Assembly (NCBI GenBank): GCA_902767915.1
Contig: CACXJE010000009.1
Span: forward strand, 1 to 64,000
Origin: Oscillospiraceae bacterium
GTDB taxonomy: Bacteria; Bacillota; Clostridia; Oscillospirales; Oscillospiraceae
DNA: 64,000 nt
Reading direction: 5' to 3'
The notes beneath the pieces were generated by a model. That model was not told the DNA's origin. It ran no database searches and saw only the letters and a list, made by a program, of their open reading frames with translations. This document shows, in pieces, positions 7,473-15,949 of this stretch. The stretch's first letter is position 1, and the number at the start of each line of letters is the position of its first letter. Made by a program: the position numbers and the translations under genes.

Positions 7473-10400
7473 TTATTCTGTCATTTTCAGGCTGCTGCCC
7501 ATGGAACCGTTATTTGTGACTACGATCTTCTGCGGGATGCTGGCATCCAACTTGTCCACGTGGGAAATGATCCCCACAAGCCGGTTCCCCTCCGTCAGCT
7601 GATTGAGTACCTCCAAGGCCTTTCCCAGCATATCGTCATCCAGGGTGCCGAAGCCCTCGTCGATGAACAGAGCGTCCAGCTTTTTCCCGCCGGCATGATT
7701 CTGAACCACGTCGGACAGGCCCAGGGCAAGAGCAAGCGAGGAATAGAAGGCCTCGCCGCCGGAAAGGCTGGCGGAGGAACGCTGTTTCCCGGTGGTGACA
7801 TCCAGAACCTCGATCTCCAGACCGGCATTGGCGTTGACGCGGCTGGCAGTTGTCCTGTGGATCAATTCATACCTTCCGCCGCTGATCACCGCAAGACGGC
7901 GGTTGGCCATTTCCAGGATCTCCTTGAACACAGCTCCCATCACGTAGCGGTCAAAGCTCAGCTTGCCGCCCTCGCTCTGGACGCCGATTCCGCAGCGACC
8001 CATTTCGTCGAGCCTGGTCCAGGCCTCATCGGTGTCGGCAAGGGCTTGCTTTTCCTGTTCTACCGTGGTCAGAACGCCTCGGTTCACATCCAAGCGGGCT
8101 TTTATGATCCCGACTTCCGCGGTCTTTTCCCGATAGTCCTGATCCGCTGCCTTTATCCGCGCCTGCAGGCCGGGCAGATCCGTTGCGCTGCGACCGCGGG
8201 TTTGCTCCTCCAGGGTCCGGATGCGGTTCTCAACTGCGTTCCATTCCAGATCAAAGCGGGAAAGCTCCCCTTGATGGTCGGCAATCCAACGCTTCGGTGT
8301 GTCACCGCATTGGCGCAGAACGGTTTCCACCGTCTCCGCATCCGCAAATCCGGTTTCCTCCAGGACTGAAGCGCAGCTCTGTTTGGCTTCCGCAAAGGCT
8401 TCTTCCCCGTGAATCCGGGCCTCTGCGGCGCTTTTCAGCCTGCCGCAGGCATCCGCCAATTGCTTTTCGGTATTTTGCAGCTCCTCCGCATGAGCTCTCA
8501 GGGTTTCAGACAGACCGTTCTCGCTCTGCAGAAGCTTTTCGCGTTCTTGCTCCGCTGCTTCCCGGCTGCCACTGGTCAGCTGGCCCCGCAGTGTGCGAAC
8601 CATGGCCTCAGCCGCTCCCACCGAGGTTTCCGCATCGGAAAGCTTTCGTTCTGTCTGCTTTTGCAAAGTCCGGCCGTTTTCCATGGAGGCAGCTGCCCGT
8701 TCAAGCTTCCCGCGCAGCTGGTCCCGCCTTTCTTTGGCTGCCAGCGCTTCAAGCAAGGCGCTGTTTTTTTCCCTGCAGGCAGCCTCCAGGGAATCCCCCG
8801 CCTGCTTGAACCAGGTCCGATCGCAGAGCTGCTGCCAGCTGTCGCAGTCCGAGCGCACAGCCTGGGCCCGCTGCAGCAGGGCGGTTCGATCCGCCTCCAG
8901 GGCAGATTGCTCCGCGTGGCATGTCTCCAGCAGCTTTCTGCGCTGGCTTTCCAGCGCCTCGGCAGCTTTTCTGGCTTCCTCCACGGTTTGCTGGGTCAGC
9001 GGCTCTCCCTCAGGCTCGGCCAGATGCGGCAGCGCATCCGGCGTCAAATGGGTTCCGCAAACCGGGCAGAGGGCGCTTCCCTCTCCGGTCAGCCGGTCCC
9101 GCAGCTCGCCGGCAAGCACAGCAGCCTGCCCGTCCACAAACCGGCGATAGCAGACGTAGGCATAGTCATTGGCTTCAGCCGCTTTCCGCTCTGCTCCCTG
9201 ATAGGCCGCGTATTGCCGATCAAACCGGAGGTTCCGCTCCTGCAGCGCAGACAAGCCTGCTTCAACGCCATCTGCTCCCTTCCAGGCATCCAGGGCGGTC
9301 TTTGCGTCCTGGGCCGCCCGCTCTGCGAGCAGAACTCTGCTGTCCACCTCCGTCAGCGGTTCAAGGGCCGCTTGCAAACCTGCAATTCTGCGCTCCAGAT
9401 CCGCAAGCCCTGTGGAAATCCGCTCTGTCTCCAGTTGTTGGGCAGACAGGTTTTCCCGGGCGCCATGCAGCTGCTGCTCCGCCTGCTTCAGCTGATCAAA
9501 CAGGGCCAGCTGGCCCTCCAGCGCAATCCGCTGCTCCCGGGTCTGCTGCAGCAGGGTCTGCAGCTCTGCATCCCCGCCGCAGACCGCTCCGGCGGCTTCC
9601 CGCTTTGATTCCAGCGCACGCACAGACGCCTCGCAGCGCTGTTCGAATTCCCGGGCGGTTTTCAATGCACGCGACGCACGTTTCTCCGATTCAATGGCGG
9701 GCAGCGCCCGGACCAGCGCCGTCTCGGCTCGTTCCACCTTCTTTCGCAGATCGGACATCTCCGGCTGCTTTTTTTGCAGCTCGGCTTCCCGGGTTCTGGC
9801 CTTCTCCAGCTCCTCCAGGGACCGGTTGTTGATCTCTGCTTCTCCGTATTGCCTGTGCAGCTCGTTCAGCGCGTTTCGCAGCGTTTCACAGGCCTCCCGG
9901 GCTGCTTCATATCGGTCCGTTTCCTCCGAGATGAGGGCGAGGAGGTTCTCCAGAAGGGCAGGATTCTGCGCCAGATAGGCGGCCTCTGTTTCCGGCGTCG
10001 GGTCAGCCGGCTGCAGCCGCGACAGAGCCTCCCGGAGGGCTCGGCTGTGGGTATCTCGCTGGTCGGACAGAAGCTTTCGGGCGCCGAACAGGAGCTTTTG
10101 CAGGTATACAAACCGGGAGCTGTCAAACAGCTTTCCCAGGATCTCGTTCTTTTTTTCGCTGGGGGCTTTGAGAAACTCCCGGAATTCCCCCTGGGCCAGC
10201 ATCACGATTTTGCGGAACTGGTCCGCATTGAGACCCAGCAGCTCCTCACAGCGGCGCGTGACCTCCGAGGCGCCGGAAACGGGAGCCATCTCCTCCCCTT
10301 TCAGCTCCGCCAGAATCTTCGGGTCGTCATAGACCCCCGTGGCCCGTTTCTTGGTAAATTGGATCTTGCGGGTGACGGTATAACGCCGGCCATCCTGGGT

Positions 10401-10646
10401 AAAAACAAGCTCCACAACTGTCGGGACGGATTTGTCCACCAGGTCGGAGTGCATCATCAGGGGCTTCCGTTCGCTGCCGCTGACCTCTCCGAACAGGGCA
10501 AAGACGACCGCGTCGAAGATCGTGGTTTTTCCGGCTCCGGTGTCGCCGGTGATCAGGTACAGGCCGTTGACCAGCTTTGTGAAGTCAATCCCGGCCTCCT
10601 TCGCATAGGAGCCGAAGGCCGTCATTTTGAGGGTGATCGGTCTCAT
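7473..10646 (-). CDS. sbcC: Exonuclease subunit SbcC (Rad50-like ATPase)
   Basis: A 1057-aa SMC-like ATPase that pairs with SbcD to cut hairpins and process DNA ends. The N-terminal half-ATPase has a Walker A GDTGAGKTT at 34-42. Long heptad-type coiled coils flank a zinc hook CPVC near residue 524. The C-terminal half has the signature LSGGEAF, Walker B ALFIDEGFGTLD near residue 990 and a C-terminal ISHVDKL. Length is normal for the family. Its ATG overlaps the sbcD stop by 4 bp (ATGA), so the subunits are translationally coupled. A hairpin terminator follows. Confidence 0.97.
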   Translation of the reverse strand: MRPITLKMTAFGSYAKEAGIDFTKLVNGLYLITGDTGAGKTTIFDAVVFALFGEVSGSERKPLMMHSDLVDKSVPTVVELVFTQDGRRYTVTRKIQFTKKRATGVYDDPKILAELKGEEMAPVSGASEVTRRCEELLGLNADQFRKIVMLAQGEFREFLKAPSEKKNEILGKLFDSSRFVYLQKLLFGARKLLSDQRDTHSRALREALSRLQPADPTPETEAAYLAQNPALLENLLALISEETDRYEAAREACETLRNALNELHRQYGEAEINNRSLEELEKARTREAELQKKQPEMSDLRKKVERAETALVRALPAIESEKRASRALKTAREFEQRCEASVRALESKREAAGAVCGGDAELQTLLQQTREQRIALEGQLALFDQLKQAEQQLHGARENLSAQQLETERISTGLADLERRIAGLQAALEPLTEVDSRVLLAERAAQDAKTALDAWKGADGVEAGLSALQERNLRFDRQYAAYQGAERKAAEANDYAYVCYRRFVDGQAAVLAGELRDRLTGEGSALCPVCGTHLTPDALPHLAEPEGEPLTQQTVEEARKAAEALESQRRKLLETCHAEQSALEADRTALLQRAQAVRSDCDSWQQLCDRTWFKQAGDSLEAACREKNSALLEALAAKERRDQLRGKLERAAASMENGRTLQKQTERKLSDAETSVGAAEAMVRTLRGQLTSGSREAAEQEREKLLQSENGLSETLRAHAEELQNTEKQLADACGRLKSAAEARIHGEEAFAEAKQSCASVLEETGFADAETVETVLRQCGDTPKRWIADHQGELSRFDLEWNAVENRIRTLEEQTRGRSATDLPGLQARIKAADQDYREKTAEVGIIKARLDVNRGVLTTVEQEKQALADTDEAWTRLDEMGRCGIGVQSEGGKLSFDRYVMGAVFKEILEMANRRLAVISGGRYELIHRTTASRVNANAGLEIEVLDVTTGKQRSSASLSGGEAFYSSLALALGLSDVVQNHAGGKKLDALFIDEGFGTLDDDMLGKALEVLNQLTEGNRLVGIISHVDKLDASIPQKIVVTNNGSMGSSLKMTE

Positions 10647-11884
10647 TTCCCTGCCTCCTTTCGGAGCGCCTGCCGCAAAAGCGCTTGAATTGCCTTTTCG
10701 CCGGGCTCCTTCTGCAGATCCTCTCCCTCCATCAGGAAGGCAGCCTCCTGCAGCAGCGCCTGCTCCTCCTCGGACAGGTCGATCCCGCCCCGCTGGGAGG
10801 CGTAAAACTCCGAGAACAGCTCCGGCAGCGTTTTCTCCCGGACCTTGCTGACCGTCAGTTCATCGCCTTCCGCCGCGGCAATCCGATAGGATGAATCCAG
10901 GTACATCAGGTCGCTGCCCCGGCTCTCGTAGAGGCTGTGGAAAAAGTCAGAAATCTCCGGGGTAATCCGCCGGTCTGTGAGAACAACACTGACGTATTCT
11001 CCAGAACTATCCCGGGCCAGCTCCCGGTCCCGCAGGTCCTCATAGGCGCCCTCCAGGGCTGTCATCGGATGCAGCGGCGGGATCTGCAAGACCTCCGTGC
11101 GGACGGGCGTTCCCTTTGCCCCCAGCTCCACCAGCACCGGCCCCTTGGGCGGCTGTCTGGTCTCGTTGAAATGATAGCAAAGGGGTGAGCCGGCATAGCG
11201 CACCTCCGGACGCCCCACCGCATACCCGGCGTGGATATGACCCAGGGCGACGTAATCAAACGCGTCGAAGGCGGTATAATCCACCTGACCGACGCCCCCC
11301 ACCATGGTTTCCGATCCGCCCCGGGGACTCTCCTGCCCGTTCACGGTGACGTTCTGGTGGGCAAGGATCACGTTCCGTTGGGTCGGATCCAGCTCCTGGG
11401 CTGCCAGGAGCTTGCGCACGGCTTCCTCATAGCTGTGCAGTTCTTCACCCAGAGCCTCGCCGACCAGGGCCGGGAACACGTATGGCATCAGCCAGAAGTT
11501 CACCGGACCGCAGGCATCCTGCAGCGTGACCTTTGCCAGCTTTCCGGGGGCGGTCAGCGGCACAGAAAAATGCAGATCCTGTTTCTCCAGCAAATCCCGA
11601 AGGAATGCGAGCCGCTGGGCGGAATCGTGGTTGCCGGCCGTCACCAGCACGGAGATTCCCCGATCCGCCAGGCCGGTAAGCATCCGGCTGAACAGCTCCA
11701 CGGCCTCTGCGGAGGGGGCGCTGCGGTCGTAGACGTCACCCGCAATCAAAACAGCCTGGGGCTTGGTTTGATCTGTCAGCTCCAGGAACCGATCTACCCA
11801 ATCAGGCTGATCCCCCTTCAGAACCATGGATCTGCCGTAGATGGACTTGCCCAGATGCAGATCCGCCAAATGCAGAAATCGCAT
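10643..11884 (-). CDS. sbcD: Exonuclease subunit SbcD (Mre11-like nuclease)
   Basis: A 413-aa calcineurin-like metallophosphoesterase, the nuclease partner of SbcC. Metal-binding motifs are in order: FLHLADLHLGKSIYGR at the N-terminus, AGDVYDR, TAGNHDSAQR and GHIHAGY. The C-terminal region (about 280-413) carries the SbcC-binding part. The start at 11884 is set by GGGAGG 5-10 bases upstream; a longer frame begins with a lysine run inside the leader and lacks a ribosome site. It is the first gene of the sbcDC operon, with its own sigma-A-type promoter. Confidence 0.96.
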   Translation of the reverse strand: MRFLHLADLHLGKSIYGRSMVLKGDQPDWVDRFLELTDQTKPQAVLIAGDVYDRSAPSAEAVELFSRMLTGLADRGISVLVTAGNHDSAQRLAFLRDLLEKQDLHFSVPLTAPGKLAKVTLQDACGPVNFWLMPYVFPALVGEALGEELHSYEEAVRKLLAAQELDPTQRNVILAHQNVTVNGQESPRGGSETMVGGVGQVDYTAFDAFDYVALGHIHAGYAVGRPEVRYAGSPLCYHFNETRQPPKGPVLVELGAKGTPVRTEVLQIPPLHPMTALEGAYEDLRDRELARDSSGEYVSVVLTDRRITPEISDFFHSLYESRGSDLMYLDSSYRIAAAEGDELTVSKVREKTLPELFSEFYASQRGGIDLSEEEQALLQEAAFLMEGEDLQKEPGEKAIQALLRQALRKEAGK

Positions 11885-11910
11885 AAGCTCCCTCCCTTTC
11901 TTTTTTTTAC

Positions 11911-11939
11911 AGTATATCACAATCTGCCATAACAGGCAA
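11911..11939 (-). promoter_or_regulatory. Promoter of sbcDC
   Basis: On the minus strand TTGCCT (11934-11939) and TATACT (11911-11916) are 17 bp apart, about 27 bp before the sbcD ATG. A short inverted repeat, AAACCGG/CCGGTTT (about 11945-11967), lies just upstream between the two divergent promoters. Confidence 0.65.
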
Positions 11940-11983
11940 CCAAGAAACCGGTGAAAAACGCCGGTTTCCCGCTTTTGTGCCTA

Positions 11984-12011
11984 TTGATTTCTGCGGAAGG
12001 ACTGCTATAAT
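11984..12011 (+). promoter_or_regulatory. Promoter of sdaA
   Basis: TTGATT (11984-11989) and TATAAT (12006-12011) with a 16-bp spacer, 47 bp before the sdaA ATG. The ribosome site is TCGGAGG. Confidence 0.7.
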
Positions 12012-12058
12012 ATATAATAGGTTTATATCAGAAATTTTCAATTTCGGAGGCGATCAAA

Positions 12059-13270
12059 ATGCGTTCCATCCGTGAAATCTATAAAATCGGCAAGGGGCCT
12101 TCCTCTTCTCATACCATGGGGCCCGAACGGGCAGCCCGTATTTTCAAAGCTGAGCATCCCGACGCAGAGGCCTTCCGGGTCGTACTCTATGGTTCTCTGT
12201 CCAAGACCGGCGTGGGTCACGGCACGGATCGGGTGCTGCGGGAGGTTCTGGAGCCCACACCCACAGAAATCGTATTTGCCCAGGAGGATCCTGCCGATCT
12301 GCAGCATCCCAACACTCTGGACTTCTTTGCCGTGGAAAACGGCGCGGAAAGCCCCCGGATGCGGGTGCAGTCCGTGGGCGGCGGCGACATTGTGATCGAA
12401 GGCCGGGAGCCGGGCAAGGAGGAGGAAGAGGTCTATCCCGAAAACTCCCTGGCAGAGGTCATCCGGTTCTGCCAATGGAGAAAGGTCCGGATTTGGGAGT
12501 ATGTGGAGATGACCGAGGGGCCGGAGATCTGGACCTATCTGGCCAAGGCCTGGAAGGCCATGCGCTGGGCCATCGCAGACGGTCTGAACGCCGAGGGGAT
12601 TCTGCCCGGAGGCCTGCATCTGGAACGGAAGGCCAAGCTGCTCTATGAGCAGGCCACCAAAAACCAGATGGTTCAGCTCAGGGAAACCCGGATCATCTGC
12701 GCCTACGCCTTTGCGGTCTCGGAGCAGAACGCGGACAACGGAACCATCGTCACCGCGCCCACCTGCGGCAGCTGCGGCGTCCTGCCGGCGGTCCTGCGCT
12801 ATATGCAGGAGTACCACGGCTATTCCGACGAGAAGATCCTCCACGCTCTGGCCGTTGGCGGCATCATCGGCAATCTGATCAAGCACAACGCCTCCATCTC
12901 CGGCGCTGAATGCGGCTGCCAAGCGGAGATCGGCGCGGCCTGCGCCATGGCCTCGGCGGCGCTGGCGGAGCTCTGCGACATGAACCTGGATCAGATCGAG
13001 TTTGCCGCAGAAATCGCGCTGGAGCATCATCTGGGTCTGACCTGCGACCCCATCTGCGGGCTGGTGCAGATCCCCTGCATCGAGCGCAACGCTGTGGCTG
13101 CCATGCGGGCCATGAACTGTCTGAATCTGGCCTATTTCCTCTATGAAACCCAGTCCATCAGCTTTGACATGTGCGTCAAGACCATGTACCAGACCGGTAT
13201 CAACATCGCAAAAGCTTTCCGGGAAACCGCTGAGGGCGGTCTGGCTCGGCTATATCGACGGGGCAGATAA
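12059..13270 (+). CDS. sdaA: L-serine ammonia-lyase, single-chain iron-sulfur type
   Basis: A 403-aa enzyme converting L-serine to pyruvate and ammonia. The beta-type domain is at the N-terminus (KIGKGPSSSHTMGPERAA, then the GSLSKTGVGHGTD region). The alpha-type catalytic domain has TAPTCGSCGVLPA, SGAECGCQAEIG and LTCDPICGLVQIPCIERN, which supply the cysteines for the 4Fe-4S cluster. Both domains lie in one chain, whereas many Firmicutes have separate SdaAA and SdaAB. It has its own promoter. The next small membrane-protein gene starts 44 bp downstream on the same strand, so readthrough is likely. Confidence 0.95.
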   Translation: MRSIREIYKIGKGPSSSHTMGPERAARIFKAEHPDAEAFRVVLYGSLSKTGVGHGTDRVLREVLEPTPTEIVFAQEDPADLQHPNTLDFFAVENGAESPRMRVQSVGGGDIVIEGREPGKEEEEVYPENSLAEVIRFCQWRKVRIWEYVEMTEGPEIWTYLAKAWKAMRWAIADGLNAEGILPGGLHLERKAKLLYEQATKNQMVQLRETRIICAYAFAVSEQNADNGTIVTAPTCGSCGVLPAVLRYMQEYHGYSDEKILHALAVGGIIGNLIKHNASISGAECGCQAEIGAACAMASAALAELCDMNLDQIEFAAEIALEHHLGLTCDPICGLVQIPCIERNAVAAMRAMNCLNLAYFLYETQSISFDMCVKTMYQTGINIAKAFRETAEGGLARLYRRGR

Positions 13271-13314
13271 TCCCTACAAACCGCAAACCTGTTTTGCTTT
13301 TGAGGAGGTGTGCC

Positions 13315-13548
13315 ATGTTATTGCTCTTTGCCCTGTATTCCTATCTGCTTCTATGGCTGCTGTCCATTGTCTTATTTCTCCTGGGAATCATTCGGATGGT
13401 GCAGTTTCTTTTGGCAGAGAAGGGCTCCGGCAGACGGAAGGATTTGCGGGTCAGCTTCCTGCGGTTTCTGATTTCCGCCCTTGTACTGGCTGCCTGCCTG
13501 CTTTTGCTGGGAGAAGTAATGAGCCGCTTGATCGTTTTCAATATGTAA
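13315..13548 (+). CDS. 77-aa two-helix membrane protein, copy A
   Basis: ATG at 13315 follows GAGGAGG with good spacing. The protein has two hydrophobic helices (about 1-33 and 50-70) joined by a basic loop with the motif IIRMVQFLLAEKGSGRRKDL. The following gene encodes a same-length relative sharing RMVQFL.AEKGS.RR..L, FLR and ALVLA.C. The family is not recognised. Topology puts the basic loop inside. It may be a small subunit or regulator linked to the binding protein downstream. Confidence 0.75.
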   Translation: MLLLFALYSYLLLWLLSIVLFLLGIIRMVQFLLAEKGSGRRKDLRVSFLRFLISALVLAACLLLLGEVMSRLIVFNM

Positions 13549-13582
13549 GTCTTTCTCTGTGGTATCCATAACAGGTGAACTC

Positions 13583-13816
13583 ATGTTTGTTGATTTTTTT
13601 GGTTTCTCGTGTATCTTTTCCTGTCCGATCCCGGTCATACTGTTGATCCTCAGCATGGTTCGGATGGTGCAGTTCCTTCGTGCGGAGAAGGGCTCTGAAC
13701 GTCGGGAGAGCCTGAAGCACAGCTTTCTGCGGCTCCTGATCACAGCCCTTGTTTTAGCTGTGTGTTTTGTTTTGCTGGTGATGGTAGTCGGCGGGCTTAT
13801 GCTTGCGAATATGTGA
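13583..13816 (+). CDS. 77-aa two-helix membrane protein, copy B
   Basis: A tandem paralogue of the preceding gene with the same length and topology; it reads SMVRMVQFLRAEKGSERRES in the loop and ends in NM like copy A. I chose the ATG at 13583 (AGGTG about 7 bases upstream) over a GTG 24 bp earlier, because it gives 77 residues as in copy A. A third small membrane gene starts 8 bp after its stop. Function unknown. Confidence 0.7.
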   Translation: MFVDFFGFSCIFSCPIPVILLILSMVRMVQFLRAEKGSERRESLKHSFLRLLITALVLAVCFVLLVMVVGGLMLANM

Positions 13817-13824
13817 GGTGCGGC

Positions 13825-13965
13825 ATGTCTAAGAAAACCTATTCCCGTTTATTCAACCTGATTCTGATCATCGGGCTGCTGTCCGTCATCGCGCTGACAG
13901 TTTATACCGTGATTGCCTATCAGAACGCCTCGGTACTGAATTATATCGCGGAGGAGATTTGGTAG
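13825..13965 (+). CDS. 46-aa single-pass membrane peptide
   Basis: ATG at 13825 follows GTGAGGTG by 4-5 bases. The sequence starts MSKKTYSRLF, has one hydrophobic helix (NLILIIGLLSVIALTVYTVI) and ends NYIAEEIW. The ribosome site of the next gene (GAGGAG) lies inside its last codons and that gene starts 1 bp after the stop, so the two are tightly coupled. Function unknown; it is probably made together with the binding protein. Confidence 0.65.
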   Translation: MSKKTYSRLFNLILIIGLLSVIALTVYTVIAYQNASVLNYIAEEIW

Positions 13966-13966
13966 G

Positions 13967-14920
13967 ATGAAACGGTGGAAGCAAATTCTCTGTCTGGTCC
14001 TGTTGGCCCTGTTCTTTATCTCGGTGGACCTGACCATCTACTTTCTCTTTACCCGGCGCTGCGCCAGCACCTTCGGCAGCGCCACCGCCGCCAAGGCCAT
14101 TGAGCCCGCCGACTATCTCCCCTTCGGGGAAAACAGCGGAGTCGTGCGGATCGACGGCGTCCAAACCCTCACCGGCGAGCTTCCGGTTCTGGACGGGGCA
14201 GCCGCTCTGCTGCCGGTCTACGCCTCCGTTTTCTCCTCCCTCTATCCCGAGGATGCCTGTGCCTTCTCCGACGGCAGCTACACCCCGGAAAGCAGGATGC
14301 AATACCGAAACACCCGGGGCGCCTACCAGGCCATTGTCGACGGAGACGCAGATCTGATCTTCTGCGCAAAGCCCTCCCGGGAACAGCTGGATTATGCCGC
14401 CGGGAAGGGTGTGGAGCTGGAGCTGGTCCCCATCGGGCGGGAAGCGTTTGTCTTCCTGGTCAACGAAAAGAATCCTGTGGACAACCTGTCCCAGCAGCAG
14501 ATCCGGGATATCTACGCCGGCAAGATCACCAACTGGAAGCAGGTGGGCGGGGCGAACCGCCTGATCTCTCCCCTCCAGCGCAACGAGGGCAGCGGCAGCC
14601 AGACTCAGTTTCTGGCCTTTATGAACGGAACCCCCACCGCCCACAGCCCCTTTGCGTTCCTCGGCGCCTCCATCGGCTTCTCCTTCCGATACTATGTCAG
14701 TGGGATTACGCAGGTGGAAGGAATCAAGCTGCTGGAAGTGGACGGCATGGCGCCCAGTGTGGAAAACATCCAAAGCGGCGCCTATCCGCTGACTGCCGAA
14801 TTCTACGCGGTGTACCGCAAGGGCGAGGAGAATGAGAACGTACAGCGGATCCTCGACTTTCTGCTTTCTGAAAAGGGTCAGCAGATCATCGAGCAGAGCG
14901 GATACGTCCCCCTATCTTGA
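13967..14920 (+). CDS. Membrane-anchored PstS-like substrate-binding protein
   Basis: A 317-aa protein with an N-terminal membrane anchor (about 7-28, LCLVLLALFFISVDLTIYFL) and no lipobox. The rest is a type II periplasmic-binding fold of the phosphate-binding family: LDGAAALLPVYASV near the N-lobe, GDADLIFCAKPSREQ, then EAFVFLVNEKNPVDNLS, QQIRDIYAGKITNWKQVGG and RNEGSGSQTQF, all typical PstS segments. No PstCAB transporter genes are nearby, so it may bind phosphate or another anion for sensing rather than import. It ends the sdaA-side operon before a strong terminator. Confidence 0.8.
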   Translation: MKRWKQILCLVLLALFFISVDLTIYFLFTRRCASTFGSATAAKAIEPADYLPFGENSGVVRIDGVQTLTGELPVLDGAAALLPVYASVFSSLYPEDACAFSDGSYTPESRMQYRNTRGAYQAIVDGDADLIFCAKPSREQLDYAAGKGVELELVPIGREAFVFLVNEKNPVDNLSQQQIRDIYAGKITNWKQVGGANRLISPLQRNEGSGSQTQFLAFMNGTPTAHSPFAFLGASIGFSFRYYVSGITQVEGIKLLEVDGMAPSVENIQSGAYPLTAEFYAVYRKGEENENVQRILDFLLSEKGQQIIEQSGYVPLS

Positions 14921-14931
14921 TTTGCACACAG

Positions 14932-14964
14932 AAAAATGCCGCCGATTCCCTCGGCGGCATTTTT
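14932..14964. terminator. Bidirectional terminator between PstS-like and dnaI genes
   Basis: AAAAATGCCGCCGA (14932-14945) pairs with TCGGCGGCATTTTT (14951-14964) around a 5-base loop. It serves the converging plus-strand binding-protein gene and minus-strand dnaI gene. Confidence 0.9.
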
Positions 14965-14971
14965 GGAATAT

Positions 14972-15946
14972 TTATTTGATCTTCTGGCGGATGTCGTCGC
15001 CGATGAAGTAGACCAGCTGGTAGCAGCCCAGCAGACGGGAGGCGATCTGACCCTTATAGCGGGCTTCCAGATCGGCGGCATCCAGATTCGTGGAAATCAG
15101 GGTGGTTTTCTGGGCAAGCAGCCGGTTGTTGATGATTTCATACAGGGAGGATATCGTCAGCTGGGTGGTCATCTCCGTACCCAGATCGTCGATGATCAGC
15201 AGGTCGCAAAGCTCATACTTCCGGACCGATTCCGGCTCCGCCCGATCAAAGCGTACCGCTTCATAATCGGCAAACAACTGGGAGGCGGAGGTGTAGACCA
15301 CGCTGTGACCGTTATCCGCCACCTGACGGGCAATGCAGCCGGAAAGGAAGGTCTTGCCAAGGCCGGTGGCCCCGGAAAACAGCAGGCTCTTGGCGCCGGG
15401 CTTAAAATCATGGGCAAACCGCCGGCAGACGTTCAGATTCTTCTGCATCAAGGCCCGGGCTGTGGTGCCGATGGCGGGATAATAGCGGTCCGGATAATAA
15501 TCCAGATTGAAATTTTCAAAGCGCTCCCTGCCTGTGGACAGCAGCGGAGACAGGGCCCGCTTCTGCTCCTGCCGGCAGAGCTCATGGAGACATTCGCACA
15601 TCTCCGTGCCCACGTAACCGGTGCCGCCGCAGACCGTGCAGACCGGGGTATCATCCAGATAATCGTCGGCCAGTTCGGCCTCGTCGAGGATCCACTGGCG
15701 CTCGTCCTGGAGGCGAAGGCTCTCCTGCTTCAGCTGTTCGATGGTACGGGCAGACTCCCCGCCGGTCATAAAGCAGGCCATAGCGGCCTGAGCGGAAATC
15801 CGGCGCAGGGAACGGTCGATCTCCCGCAGCCGGGGACGCAGGGCGTAGGCCGCCGCCAGATGGGACTCATACTCCGCGTGCTTTTTTCGGTTTTCATCCG
15901 CCAGACGTTCTCTGGCCCGGTTCAGTACCGCTTTCGTATATGCCAT
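14972..15946 (-). CDS. DnaC/DnaI-like helicase loader ATPase
   Basis: A 324-aa AAA+ protein that loads the replicative helicase. An N-terminal helical region with a zinc-type cluster (CTVCGGTGYVGTEMCEC, about 103-119) is typical of DnaI/DnaC-like loaders. The ATPase has Walker A GATGLGKT, Walker B LLIIDDLGTE and a sensor segment TTLISTNL. The C-terminal arginine-finger region includes ASRLLG. It lies 3 bp after the DnaD-domain gene, as is common in Firmicutes, and is the last gene before a terminator. It could be named dnaI by position, but I keep the name open. Confidence 0.92.
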   Translation of the reverse strand: MAYTKAVLNRARERLADENRKKHAEYESHLAAAYALRPRLREIDRSLRRISAQAAMACFMTGGESARTIEQLKQESLRLQDERQWILDEAELADDYLDDTPVCTVCGGTGYVGTEMCECLHELCRQEQKRALSPLLSTGRERFENFNLDYYPDRYYPAIGTTARALMQKNLNVCRRFAHDFKPGAKSLLFSGATGLGKTFLSGCIARQVADNGHSVVYTSASQLFADYEAVRFDRAEPESVRKYELCDLLIIDDLGTEMTTQLTISSLYEIINNRLLAQKTTLISTNLDAADLEARYKGQIASRLLGCYQLVYFIGDDIRQKIK

Positions 15947-15949
15947 GAC

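Noticed and set aside
13559..13582. GTG start giving 85 residues for the second mini membrane protein
   Set aside because: It has no ribosome site; the ATG at 13583 gives exactly the length of its paralogue.
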